DNA from: Catenulispora pinistramenti
GTDB taxonomy: Bacteria; Actinomycetota; Actinomycetes; Streptomycetales; Catenulisporaceae
NCBI RefSeq assembly: GCF_018274385.1
Contig: NZ_JAAFYZ010000028.1
Span: 1-64,000, forward strand
Length of the DNA stretch: 64,000 bases
Direction of reading: 5' to 3'
Part shown: positions 26,016 through 35,700 of the stretch, one piece after another
Position numbering within the stretch: the stretch's first letter is position 1
How the letters are laid out: every line of letters starts with the position of its first letter
Notes under the pieces: generated by a model
Told to the model about the DNA's origin: nothing
Seen by the model: only the letters and a program-made list of their open reading frames with translations
Database searches by the model: none
Translations under genes and position numbers: made by a program

Positions 26016-27314
26016 GTGTTCACACGCAAAGCAGACGATGCCGAGACAACCAATGGTCTGTCACAACCGACTCGACGACAGACCCAGTTCCTAGCAGTGG
26101 CATTGCTTGCGGCGGTGCTGGCTTGCGGCGGTCTAATTGGCTCTACATGGGTCAAATCGCCAGCCGAGCAAGCTGCGCAGACCCGTCCGCCGAGACCTTC
26201 CGTGCTGACTGCATCGGTTGTGCGAAAGGTTCTTGCGAACACTGTCACCACTCGGGGTAGCGTGTCAGCTGGTGGAGGCATCGCTGTGACGCCACAGCCC
26301 CCTCGCGGCTCAGAACCCTCCAATGGCACATCGGCATTGATCGTCTCCAAACTCACAGCCAAGGCTGGGGATGAACTGTCGGCAGGGGCAGTTCTGATTG
26401 AGGTGTCTGGGCGACCAATAGTGGTCCTTCAGGGGCAGGTACCAGCCTATAGGGATCTAGAACCGAACGCAGACGGCGGCGACGTGGCCCAATTGCAGAA
26501 CGCGCTGGCATCCGCGGGCTACCCCTCGGGCTCGGATGCGCATGGTCACTTTGGCCCTGGCACACAGGAAGCACTTTCGGCCTACTACCGCCACCTCGGC
26601 TACCCGCCGCCAATAATCGGCGGGTCGGAACCAGCCGGAGTCATGCTGCCGGCGAACGAGGTTGTTTTCGTTCCCAGCTTTCCCGTACGCGTAGCCAGCC
26701 TGAACGTGCAGCTAGGCCAGACAGTCTCGGGTCCGACCCTGACGCTGGAATCCGGGACTCTGACAGTGTCAGCCTTCTTGCCGCCCGCGCAGGCTGATCT
26801 CGTGAAACCGGGGATGAAGGTCCAATTGGATGCCGAGGCGTTGGGAGATCAGACCGCAGAAGCGAAGGTGGCATCGATCGGCACCATAGCCGCTGGCCAA
26901 GGCCCTGATACCAACGGAGCAGATGCTAGTGGTCCTGCGGCGGGTTCAAGCGGCATACCGGCTGTCGGCGCAAACGTATTGCAGCAGCCAGTCAAGCCTC
27001 AACAGACAGGAATCGGCTTGCCGTTGACCATTACGTCCACTGAACCGCTGCCCACAACGTGGAACGGACAAGACGTCCGGGTCACGCTCACAGGAGCGGC
27101 CACTGATGGTCCAGTCTTGGCGGTACCACTTTCCGCACTGTCAACAGGTGCTGATTCGGTAACCTCGGTGACTGTTGTAGCACCGGACGGATCCCAGCGA
27201 CGAGTGCCAGTGTCGGCGGGTACCAGCGCTGACGGCGACGTGCAGGTCACACCGATCAAGCCCAGCGCCCTTCGTGAAGGCGACACCGTAGTTGTCGGGC
27301 AGGCACAGCAGTGA
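26016..27314 (+). CDS. Efflux periplasmic-adaptor-like protein with peptidoglycan-binding domain
   Basis: A 432-aa membrane-anchored protein: one N-terminal helix (about 25-45), a barrel-sandwich half (LTAKAGDELSAGAVLIEVSG), an inserted peptidoglycan-binding segment (DVAQLQNALASAGYPSG, then FGPGTQEALSAYYRHLGY, about 150-195), and C-terminal beta domains. This is the MacA-like adaptor of actinobacterial export systems. GTG 26016 with AGGGA upstream. It overlaps the ABC ATPase start by 4 nt, so the two are coupled. Confidence 0.85.
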   Translation: MFTRKADDAETTNGLSQPTRRQTQFLAVALLAAVLACGGLIGSTWVKSPAEQAAQTRPPRPSVLTASVVRKVLANTVTTRGSVSAGGGIAVTPQPPRGSEPSNGTSALIVSKLTAKAGDELSAGAVLIEVSGRPIVVLQGQVPAYRDLEPNADGGDVAQLQNALASAGYPSGSDAHGHFGPGTQEALSAYYRHLGYPPPIIGGSEPAGVMLPANEVVFVPSFPVRVASLNVQLGQTVSGPTLTLESGTLTVSAFLPPAQADLVKPGMKVQLDAEALGDQTAEAKVASIGTIAAGQGPDTNGADASGPAAGSSGIPAVGANVLQQPVKPQQTGIGLPLTITSTEPLPTTWNGQDVRVTLTGAATDGPVLAVPLSALSTGADSVTSVTVVAPDGSQRRVPVSAGTSADGDVQVTPIKPSALREGDTVVVGQAQQ

Positions 27315-28030
27315 CTTCCGCCACCTGCGCTGCCCCACCCGTCGTAGATTTGCGAGGGGTGGCACGCACTTATCAAGGCCCGTCACCTGTAACCGCACTG
27401 CATCCAGTTGAACTGCGGATCGGCGTAGGCGAGCATGTGGCGATCATCGGGCCATCCGGCTCCGGCAAGTCGACCTTGATGAACCTGATCGGCCTGCTAG
27501 ATCGCCCAACCGCCGGCACATACCTGATGGACGGCGTAGATACCTCCCAGATCTCGGAGCGGGACCGAACCGCTTTGCGTGGCCATCGAATTGGCTTCGT
27601 CTTCCAGGCTTTCCATTTGATGCCACACCGTTCATGTGTGGAGAACGTCATGCTTGCGCAGCTCTACACTAGCCGCCGCCCCAAAGCCACACGCAGGGCA
27701 AACGCAATCGAAGCGTTGGTACAGGTTGGCCTGGGGCACCGGCTGGAAGCCCATCCGGGCACGTTGTCCGGTGGTGAGCGTCAACGCGTGGCCATCGCAC
27801 GTGCCATAGTCAATCGCCCAAAACTGCTTTTGGCAGATGAGCCGACAGGAAATCTGGATTCGAGCATGGCGCACAGTGTGCTCGACATCCTGGATAATCT
27901 CATCGCTGACGGGCTAACCCTGCTTGTCATTACGCACGATGCGACCGTTGCAGCACGAGCACGCAGAACGGTCCGCATCGCCGACGGCAGGCTTACGGAG
28001 ACTCAGACGGGGGCCACTGGTGCGGGCTAG
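27311..28030 (+). CDS. MacB-type ABC transporter ATPase
   Basis: A 239-aa ATPase: Walker A GPSGSGKST (47-55), Q-loop FVFQAFHLMP (about 95), signature LSGGERQRVAIARA (about 155), Walker B LLLADEPTGNLD (about 174), and H-loop VITHD. LolD/MacB-type ATPases drive mechanotransmission by FtsX-like permeases. GTG 27311 overlaps the adaptor stop, and its own stop overlaps the permease start, so the three form one exporter, probably for a peptide or antibiotic. Confidence 0.93.
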   Translation: MTSATCAAPPVVDLRGVARTYQGPSPVTALHPVELRIGVGEHVAIIGPSGSGKSTLMNLIGLLDRPTAGTYLMDGVDTSQISERDRTALRGHRIGFVFQAFHLMPHRSCVENVMLAQLYTSRRPKATRRANAIEALVQVGLGHRLEAHPGTLSGGERQRVAIARAIVNRPKLLLADEPTGNLDSSMAHSVLDILDNLIADGLTLLVITHDATVAARARRTVRIADGRLTETQTGATGAG

Positions 28031-29321
28031 AAAGCCGAAACTGAATGCCCTCAACCCTGACATGCAGATAGATCGTTCACACCTCAGGATCCGTGAACTC
28101 GGAGAGGAGGCGTTGGCCGGACTCTCTCAGCGCCCCGCTCGCACGCTGCTGACCATGCTCGGTACGGTCTTGGGCGTCGGGGCGTTTGTGGCAATCCTCG
28201 GTCTGACTTCAACTGCCACCGGCCAAATCTCTTCGGCGTTCTCGCCGCTGTCGGCAACCCAAGTCGATGTGCAGGATACAGGGCCAGCAGGCAACGGCCA
28301 GGGACTGCAAACCGACTCCCCTCGACGTGATGACTTCCCTGAAGACGCGGACCAGCGTGTGGAGCGCCTGAACGGAGTCGTCCATGCCGGGGTCTGGTGG
28401 AAGGTACACAGCCAGGACGGTCAGCCCGTGTCGGTTGCAGCCAACCCACCGAACGCAGTAGATAACGCCAACGCTGAGAGCGGTTCAGTCGACATCTACG
28501 CGGCATCCCCTGAGGCTCTTGCCGCGATGAGGCCGACCATCACGATGGGTCGTTCGTACGACGCATTCGCGGAGAATCGTGCCGAGCACGTCGTGGTTCT
28601 GTCTGAATCGACAGCCCAACGGCTTGGTATCTCTCGGATTGATGCCCAGCCCGCCGTTTTTCTCAACGGTGTCCCTTATTCGGTCGAGGGGATTTTCTCT
28701 GACGTCAACCGCTTGCCAGAGGTTCTTCTTGGCATGGTCATCCCGACCACTACCGCCAAGCATGACTTCGGCCTGCCTACCTCAGGGGACCCCGCGCACA
28801 TGCTCATTGAAACGAGACTCGGTGCCGCACGATTGGTCGCCTCTCAAGCGTCAATAGCCCTTTCTCCGGAGCAGTTTGACCGCTTCAAGGCGATACCGCC
28901 TCCGGACCCACACGCTCTCAAAGACCGTGTCGCCAGTGATCTCAATGCACTGTTTCTGCTACTGGCTGGAATCACGCTGGCCATAGGGGCGGTGGGCATC
29001 GCTAACACTACCCTGGTATCGGTACTGGAACGTACTGGTGAAATCGGGCTGCGGCGCTCACTTGGAGCACGTCCACGCCACATCGCCAGCCAATTCCTTG
29101 CCGAGTCGACAGCCATCGGCGCTCTCGGAGGGCTGATCGGAACAGCGCTCGGCGTCGGCACAGTTATAAGTGTGGCCCTGGCAAAAAACTGGACAGCTCT
29201 TCTGAGCCCCAGTGCGGTACTGCCGGCTCCATTGATCGGAGCCGTCGTAGGCCTTGCAGCGGGAACATACCCGGCATTACGTGCGGCGCGAATCGAACCC
29301 GTGGAAGCTCTGAGGCGCTGA
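28020..29321 (+). CDS. FtsX/MacB-type ABC permease
   Basis: A 433-aa permease. One transmembrane helix (about 35-58, TMLGTVLGVGAFVAILGLTS) is followed by a large extracytoplasmic MacB-like domain (about 60-310). Three helices then follow with FtsX features (LLLAGITLAIGAVGIANTTL, ERTGEIGLRRSLGA, AESTAIGALGGLIG). GTG 28020 overlaps the ATPase stop; an ATG 14 codons later is possible. It partners the adaptor and ATPase upstream. Confidence 0.9.
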   Translation: MRARKPKLNALNPDMQIDRSHLRIRELGEEALAGLSQRPARTLLTMLGTVLGVGAFVAILGLTSTATGQISSAFSPLSATQVDVQDTGPAGNGQGLQTDSPRRDDFPEDADQRVERLNGVVHAGVWWKVHSQDGQPVSVAANPPNAVDNANAESGSVDIYAASPEALAAMRPTITMGRSYDAFAENRAEHVVVLSESTAQRLGISRIDAQPAVFLNGVPYSVEGIFSDVNRLPEVLLGMVIPTTTAKHDFGLPTSGDPAHMLIETRLGAARLVASQASIALSPEQFDRFKAIPPPDPHALKDRVASDLNALFLLLAGITLAIGAVGIANTTLVSVLERTGEIGLRRSLGARPRHIASQFLAESTAIGALGGLIGTALGVGTVISVALAKNWTALLSPSAVLPAPLIGAVVGLAAGTYPALRAARIEPVEALRR

Positions 29322-29679
29322 TCCTTCGATGCACGAAGCATGTGGGTTCTTCGCTGGGAGGCCATCAGCCAATCCGCGTTGCAGGGTGACTCAACCGTCT
29401 GGATCTTGGTCGCCCAAAAGGCCAGAGTCTGCTCCGAGCAGAAGTGGATATTTGCTTCAGCTGCGGAGCGACAGCGCGGCCTACGAGTCCAAAAAAAGCC
29501 AGCAGTTGTAACAACAAGCAGGGTAGGTATGCATGTACAACCGCCGCGAGCAGTCACGTTCGTTTGAGAGGATAAGGGTCCTTATTAGTTCGGCCGGCCC
29601 GGTGAACTGGATGGTGGCGGTGCCGGGGAGTTCAGCCATGGATCTTTCGGAGAACCAGCAGCGGCCGGCGACTTGCCCT

Positions 29680-30150
29680 TCATCGTGGATCGGCCAGGAC
29701 GGCGCCGGTAAGGCGTTCGAGTAGGGCGGGGTCAGGAAAGACCTGCTTCGACATCTGAGACTTCGAGATCCCAGTGTCTACGCCTACGGCCTTGACCAGC
29801 TCGTCGACCGATCGTGTAGACAGGCCGTGGATGTAGGCCTCTACCACGACCGCGAACCACAACTGGTCGATGCGGCACTTGCGCTCCAACGGTGAGGGGC
29901 GAAGGAGCCGGTGCGCAACTTGGTGATGTGCAGCTGTACGTCTCCGGCCGCAGTCGTCAGGTCTGGCTCGCGGTGTCCGTAACGCTGGGTCGTGCGCTCC
30001 GGGCTGTGCTGGAACGGTGCCGAGCCGATCGTCGCGGGGTCTGCGGCTTCTCTTGCAGGATCCGCTCCAGCACAGTGCGGACCGTGTCAGTGTTGTCGGA
30101 ATGGCGCAGCGACGCTGGCAGGCCCAACAGCTTAGTCTGGGAGAGAGCCA
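29680..30150 (-). pseudogene. IS256 (Mutator)-family transposase remnant
   Basis: N-terminal IS256 blocks are scattered over frames: MALSQTKLLGLPASLRHSDN near 30150, a GHREPDLTTAAGDVQLHITK-like stretch about 29980-29920, then DQLWFAVVVEAYIHGLSTRS and VDELVKAVGVDTGISKSQMSKQ (29870-29740). The catalytic C-terminal half is missing. The rest of 29322-30297 shows no gene; an AT-rich palindrome ATAAGG/CCTTAT lies at about 29573. Confidence 0.7.
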
Positions 30151-30297
30151 TCGCAGGTCCACCCTTCGGGAAATTGAAGCCTTCTCTCTGAAGGCCCTGC
30201 GATGGCCCCCGCACATTAGAGCTCAGCCCAAGATCAATGACACCGCACAAGCGAACGCCGCCCAGCCTCATGACCTTGGCGAAAAGGAGCTAGGGAA

Positions 30298-31203
30298 TCA
30301 ATGGCCAACCACCTGAGCTGCGTGCTTTACCGCGCTACCTATCGCAGCTCGTCCGTTAGTGAGAGCCTCGATGTTGTTATCTATCGCCTTGCGTTCGATT
30401 TCGTTCTCCACAGCGAGCCATGTGCCAGGCAAGCCCGTTGCCTTCTTGCACGCGACGTCCTTTCGCGCGGTGGAGATTTCTTCTGCGGATGCACTCTTTT
30501 CAGACCAGCGGGCGTCATTTTGAGCGTCGTTAGGCGTCTTGTAGGAGTAACCGGCCGACTTCATGCATGCTGACCACTGTGCGAATGCGGTAACAACTCG
30601 GCTGTCACTTTGAGACTGCGCAAAGCTGTCTGCCTTGATTTGCTGTGCTATTTGATCCTCGCCCTTCAAGTCCTGCCCTGCTGGCGACCCCCATAGTTGG
30701 GTGCTCGCCTCTGCCTCACAGCCCCCGGGAGGTGTTTTCGGGTTTGGCTGTTCTGAACCCGTAAGAGCCTTGAGTAGCGCCGGCGTTCGCTGCGGAAGCT
30801 GGTCACTGCCGAATTGGAAACCCTTGTTTCGGCTGTCCACCAACGAGACCATGAAGTGGTAGCCCTGGCTCGCTTCCTCGTCTGAAACGGGGCCGTATCT
30901 GCCTTTGAGATCGGGCATTGCAACGATCTTTTCCACGTTGAGGACAGGGTAAGTGAATCCATGAGTGCCAAGGCAACGACTCACCAATATGGACTGCGCT
31001 ACCGCGAGCTCCGCCGTTTCGTGATCGCTGGCCACAAATGCCTCTATTGCCAGGTCATCGTTGCCTCCAGCCACAGCAGGCGCGGCGGTTCCGGCAGATT
31101 TGGCCGCGGCCGACCCCGAGTGGTTGCTTGAAGAATGGCCACAGGCAGCGACCACCAGGAGCGTGAGGGCACTGAATGAGATTATTCGTGAGGCAGTTTT
31201 CAT
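30298..31203 (-). CDS. Secreted lipoprotein of unknown function
   Basis: A 301-aa lipoprotein. Signal peptide with lipobox LLVVAACG (Cys about 20), then a Ser/Ala-rich linker to about 45. The helical domain has several Cys (RCLGTHGF, GGCEAEA, WSACMKSAGY, DVACKKATG), and the WSACMKSAGYSY pattern is common in actinobacterial lipoproteins of unknown role. ATG 31203 with AAGGGA is preferred over an upstream in-frame start at 31218. Monocistronic as far as visible. Confidence 0.75.
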   Translation of the reverse strand: MKTASRIISFSALTLLVVAACGHSSSNHSGSAAAKSAGTAAPAVAGGNDDLAIEAFVASDHETAELAVAQSILVSRCLGTHGFTYPVLNVEKIVAMPDLKGRYGPVSDEEASQGYHFMVSLVDSRNKGFQFGSDQLPQRTPALLKALTGSEQPNPKTPPGGCEAEASTQLWGSPAGQDLKGEDQIAQQIKADSFAQSQSDSRVVTAFAQWSACMKSAGYSYKTPNDAQNDARWSEKSASAEEISTARKDVACKKATGLPGTWLAVENEIERKAIDNNIEALTNGRAAIGSAVKHAAQVVGH

Positions 31204-31294
31204 TGATTCCCTTAGCACAATATATTTCTCGGCATGCAGTTACCCGCCTTCAGCAAAACGGGCCGAAGACGGGCACTATCTGCCAAAACCCAAT

Positions 31295-31747
31295 TCAGTA
31301 CGTGAACAACAACGAGGCTTCGTTGTGCCATAGACCATTACCGAGATGGTAATCGGACGTCGAGGAGTTGACACGGTCTCGGTTGCCGAGGTAGTTGGAG
31401 TTGACGCAGAAAACGGACGCCAGGGGGCTGCCGTAGTTCCACGCGGAAGCAACGTTGTTCTTCACTGGCAGCCCGGCGCCGTCTGAGCCGCCGTTGCCAG
31501 ATACCAGCGTTTCGTGCATGGCTGGGACGTTGTCAACGTCATTAGCGCTGTAATATTCGTAGGTTCCGCCAGCGCCAGTGTCGTAGTCGCCATACCATAC
31601 ACAGACTCCAGGGCCGTACGCCGGGCTGAACGAAGCACAGTCACCCTGATAGAGCGTGCCGCCGCTGGCTTGAGCCGGCGCCGAGATCAGGAGACTGGCA
31701 CCCACGGCCAGGGTGGCCAACGCCGCACCGGTTCTCATTACTCGCAT
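31295..31747 (-). CDS. Small secreted protein, peptidase-inhibitor I36-like pattern
   Basis: A 150-aa protein with a clear signal peptide (about 1-28, ends APAQASG). The mature part is rich in Gly, Tyr, Asn and Ser (GVCVWYGDYDTG, VFCVNSNYLG) and resembles the fold pattern of small secreted I36-type or crystallin-like proteins of actinobacteria. The match is by pattern only. Two in-frame ATGs (31747 and 31738) are possible starts. Confidence 0.65.
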   Translation of the reverse strand: MRVMRTGAALATLAVGASLLISAPAQASGGTLYQGDCASFSPAYGPGVCVWYGDYDTGAGGTYEYYSANDVDNVPAMHETLVSGNGGSDGAGLPVKNNVASAWNYGSPLASVFCVNSNYLGNRDRVNSSTSDYHLGNGLWHNEASLLFTY

Positions 31748-31929
31748 CTTACCCTCCCGATGAACAGCCGATCATTTCCACTTCATAATTGTGGCCATCG
31801 GTTCGCGGGGACACCACTAGACCTTTGTCGGTGTACCAAGGTCTGTATGCACTGCCGACACTAACGATCTTTAACCTGGATGACTCAGCATCCATAGACG
31901 CCTTGCTCGTGTGACGTTAGGATCGCGTT

Positions 31930-32330
31930 TCGCGGGCATCTGTCCGTTTCGGCTGGGTCGGCGGGGTGGCCGGGTGCCCGAGGCGCTCGGGCGGGCGGCG
32001 CGGTTCCACGTCCGGGTGGGGTGCCGCATGGCTCCTTCCACGCTCGTCGGGGTGTTTTCGTGCAGGTCAAGTGGGTTCTGGCAGGGCGTTCAGCCGACTC
32101 CAGACGTCGGTGAGCACGGCCGCCCAAGGCCAGTCGGATCCGATCTTCAGGGTTCTGGCACGGGCGTGGCGTACGAGGCGAGCGGGCACGTGCAGGATTC
32201 AGAACCGCAGGGTATCGATGGTGGCTTCGGCCAGGACGGTGCCGGCGAAGCCAAGTAGCCGGATGTAGGCGGCCAGGTCGTTGGCGATGTTCGCTACCAG
32301 CATCCAGGCTGCGTTCACGGTCTGGACACA
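31930..32330 (-). pseudogene. IS1380-family transposase C-terminal remnant
   Basis: The minus strand reads, across frames, WMLVANIANDLAAYIRLLGF (32315-32255), AGTVLAEATIDTLRF (32250-32206), LHVPARLVRHARTLKIGSDW (about 32195-32135) and a WSRLNALPEP-like end (about 32100-32070). This is the typical C-terminus of actinobacterial IS1380 transposases. The N-terminal two-thirds is absent. It lies directly beside the Rhs immunity region. Confidence 0.75.
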
Positions 32331-32432
32331 TCCCGGAGCGGTTCCACGACAAGCCTAGGCTGATTGTACAGCGTCTGTTTGGCAGTACGCTGGTCAACAG
32401 TGGAACAGGGCCTTTAGTAAGTCGCCCATAGA

Positions 32433-32765
32433 TCAGTCGAGCAGGTCTACGTCCGCAGCGACTTCGAACCGGTTGAACACCATCCAAACAGCTCGCACTT
32501 GCTCGCCGAGACACGGACTGGCACCTTCGATCGATACCCTCACGTCGACATCGCCTTCTTCTACCTGCTTTGAGATCGCGATCTCAATCTTTGCCTGGCC
32601 GACCAATGGATACCTGAACCAGGATGGATCGCCGCTGTCGGACTCAAGGCCAGTCTCAATGGCATCCCAATCGGAGTTGTCGAACCGATACTCAGCCAAG
32701 GACGACAGGGCTACGAGGAACCCCTTGAGGTTGTCACGCTTCAGCCAGTTGTTGATTTCAGGCAC
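32433..32765 (-). CDS. Putative immunity protein of the Rhs toxin
   Basis: A 110-aa acidic cytoplasmic protein with no signal peptide or known domain. It starts 15 nt after the Rhs toxin gene on the same strand, exactly where polymorphic toxin loci place their immunity gene. Its acidic character (DVDLLD end, GLESDSGDPSW) fits a protein that binds a basic toxin tip. The assignment rests on context and size only. Confidence 0.65.
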   Translation of the reverse strand: MPEINNWLKRDNLKGFLVALSSLAEYRFDNSDWDAIETGLESDSGDPSWFRYPLVGQAKIEIAISKQVEEGDVDVRVSIEGASPCLGEQVRAVWMVFNRFEVAADVDLLD

Positions 32766-32780
32766 TGCGATCTCCCTGGC

Positions 32781-35700
32781 TCAGCCGTTACTGGGCGGGC
32801 CGACCGGCCACGAGTGGACCATTCTGCCTTCTCTGGTCACTCTGATCCAGTTTGTCAGCTCGCCGGTCTTTCCGACGATTCCGACCGGCCCGTTCTCGAT
32901 GTACACGCGAGCCTTGTTGCCGACCCACAGGCCGTGGGCGTCTGCGTAAGCTGCGGCGTCCAGCGTTATCTTTTCGGGTTCGCTGTTGAACAGGAACTGG
33001 CTCTTGCCGTCGACGGTGCTGCCTGACATGTGCGGCAGCATGGCTTGCTGCCGGACGGTGTATACGTCGTTGGTCCAGTTGCCCTTGGGGTTGATGTATG
33101 GCTTCGGGAGGTCTGGGTTGACTGTGTTGAACCCTTCCCCATAATGAGCCCCTTCGTATTCGAGGCCCAACGGGTCGGCAAAGATCAAGGGGTTCGGGGC
33201 GTATGCATGATCGTTCGGCGCCGGCGCCAGCCCCAGGGGGTCCGGAGTGAGGTACGCGGCGGCGTCGGGGTCGTAGTAGCGGTGGACGTTGTAGTGCAGG
33301 CCGGTTTCGGCATCGTAGTACTGGCCGGGGAACCGTAGTGGGCAGTCCAGTCCCGCCTCGGCGACGGTGCTTGTGGTGCGTCCCCACAAGGTCGTCGTGG
33401 TGTGCCAGGCGACATGACCGTCGGGTGTGACCAACTCGGTGGGGGTGCCGACGAGATCGGTGACGATGGCGTGGAACGCCTCGTCGATGCGGTCCTGGTC
33501 AGCGTCATCGCCAGACCGGCCCCGGCGCCGCTGCGCTGCGGGACGGTAGGTTCCGGGATCGTAGTCCCAGGTCAAGGTCACAGACGAGCCGCGAGCCCCA
33601 GGTGTTTGTTGCTCTGCGAGGCGCGGGCCATCCCAGGAGAAGACGGTCTGCTCCGCTATGGCGCCGTCGTCGCCGACCCGCCGTTTCTCCGTGCGCCGGC
33701 CGAGGGGGTCGTAGATGTAGTGCCAGGTGCCATTGTCGGGTGTGACGGCTTGCACGAGACGATCTTGTGAGTCCCAGCTGTACTCCCATACCCGTCGTCG
33801 TCCGTCCAACGTGCGACGAACTGTGCGGATGAGGCGTCCGGCGTCGTCATGCTCGAAGTGGATTCGCCCGGCGCGCCGAATTAGGGTCCTCATTGCACCA
33901 CTCGATGCCGCCGAGGTGGCCTCCTCCGGGACGGCGCCGCTTGGTCGGCCGTTGGGGTCAGCATCCTTGAGGGTTGCGTTGCCGAAGGCCTCGTATGCGT
34001 AGTCCTCTGTCCAGCCCTGCGCGGTTACGGTGGTGACCCGACCCGCACGGTCTGATATGTAGTGCCGTATCACGCCGCGAAGTGTGTCCTGCAACTCCTC
34101 GGGCGTGCCGTCGGCCCGCCAAGCCCACGTTCGGCCGAACACGCTGTGCATGCCACCTGCCGAACCGGCGAGCAGGTCTTGCGTGACCAGGCGGCCGACC
34201 GCATCGTAGCCCCGCGCCAGCGACGCTCCCGCGCTGAAGAGCCGTTCGATCTCCCGCCCGGCCTCATCGAATCTGAACGATACGTGATCATCTCCGGCGG
34301 CCAGACCGGTCGGACGCCCCGCCGCGTCATACGTCCAGTCCGACTCGATGCCAGAGGCCGTAACGCGTCGGACAAGTCGTCCTGCAGGGTCGTACCCGTA
34401 GCGCATGGTCCGGCCATCAACCGTCTCGGCGGCCACCCGGCCCAGCGGATCGTATTCGAAGGCAACGGCGTTGTCTGGACCCGCCGCGTTGACCATGTGT
34501 CCCGTGGAGTCATAGCTGTAGCGGTAGTCCCCATCGGGGGTCCGCAGCGCCACCACGTTGCCCGCGGAGTCGTGTTCCAACGTCATCCGCTGCCCGACCC
34601 GAGTGGTCCGCATGACCAACTGGCCGAGCGCGTCATACTCGTAGGCCAGAGTACGGCCGATGAAATCAGTCTCACTGGCCAGCCGTCCAGCGGCGTCGTA
34701 GTGGTAGTGCCAGGTTGCACCCGCAGGATTTCCGACTTCGACGAGATTGAGTTCGCTGTCGTATGTAAAGGTATGGCGAACACCATCCGGTCCCGTCCGA
34801 GCCATCAGAGTCTCCACGGGGCCCGGTTCGAAGACGGTAGTCGCGCCGACGGGATCCACAATCCGCACCAGCCGTCCGCTGGCATCGTGGTGCCATACTG
34901 TGCGGGCGCCATCGGGATCGACTCGTGCCACTGGTTGACCTTCGACATTCCACTCGAAGGCCGTGACAGCTCCGCTTGGATTCGTCACCCGCACCATCCG
35001 GCCGGCACTGTCCCGGTCAGCCTGGGTCAAGCCCCCGAGCGGATCCAGCACCGTGAGCGACAGGCCGGCGCGGTCGTTGGTGAACCGGGTGACAGCTCCC
35101 ACCTGGTCGGTAACAGCGATGGGAGCGCCATCGTCGGAGTAGACGAACTTGACGACGGCGTCACTTGGATCAGTCACAGATGTGAGGTTGCCCCGTTCGT
35201 CGTACTCCCGACGCCATTCGGCGCCATCGGGATAGACGGCAGAGACGACCTGGTGAAGTCGATTGTGACCGAACTGGACGGTGGATCCGTCGGCTGTGAC
35301 GACAGATTGGATGTCTCCGGCTTCGTCGCGATACAGAGTGGTGATGTTGCCGAGGGGGTCGGTACGCGACAAAACCCTGCCGTACAGGTCCGACAGCGTA
35401 CTCGTCGTATTGCCCAGGGGATCGGTCTCGGCGGTGATATGACCGTTCTCGTCGTACACGAAGGTGGTGACGTGACCGAGAGAATTGGTGAAGACGGTGG
35501 TGCGGTTGGCGGGATCGTAGCGGAACGAGCCCGCCAGAAAGGCGCCCTCGCCTCGGACTACACGGTCGAGGTGGTCATAAACGTAGCCGTAGCGATAGCC
35601 ACCGCGGTCGCGCCAGGCGATGATGCGGTCGTTCTCGTCCCATTCATAGGTGAACGGCGAACCGGAGGAGTTAATCACGCCTGTCAGACGGCCGCGCTGG

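Noticed and set aside
29322-29679. Overlapping short frames on both strands after the permease gene
   Set aside because: No RBS, no family match, and mutual overlap; likely debris of an earlier insertion.
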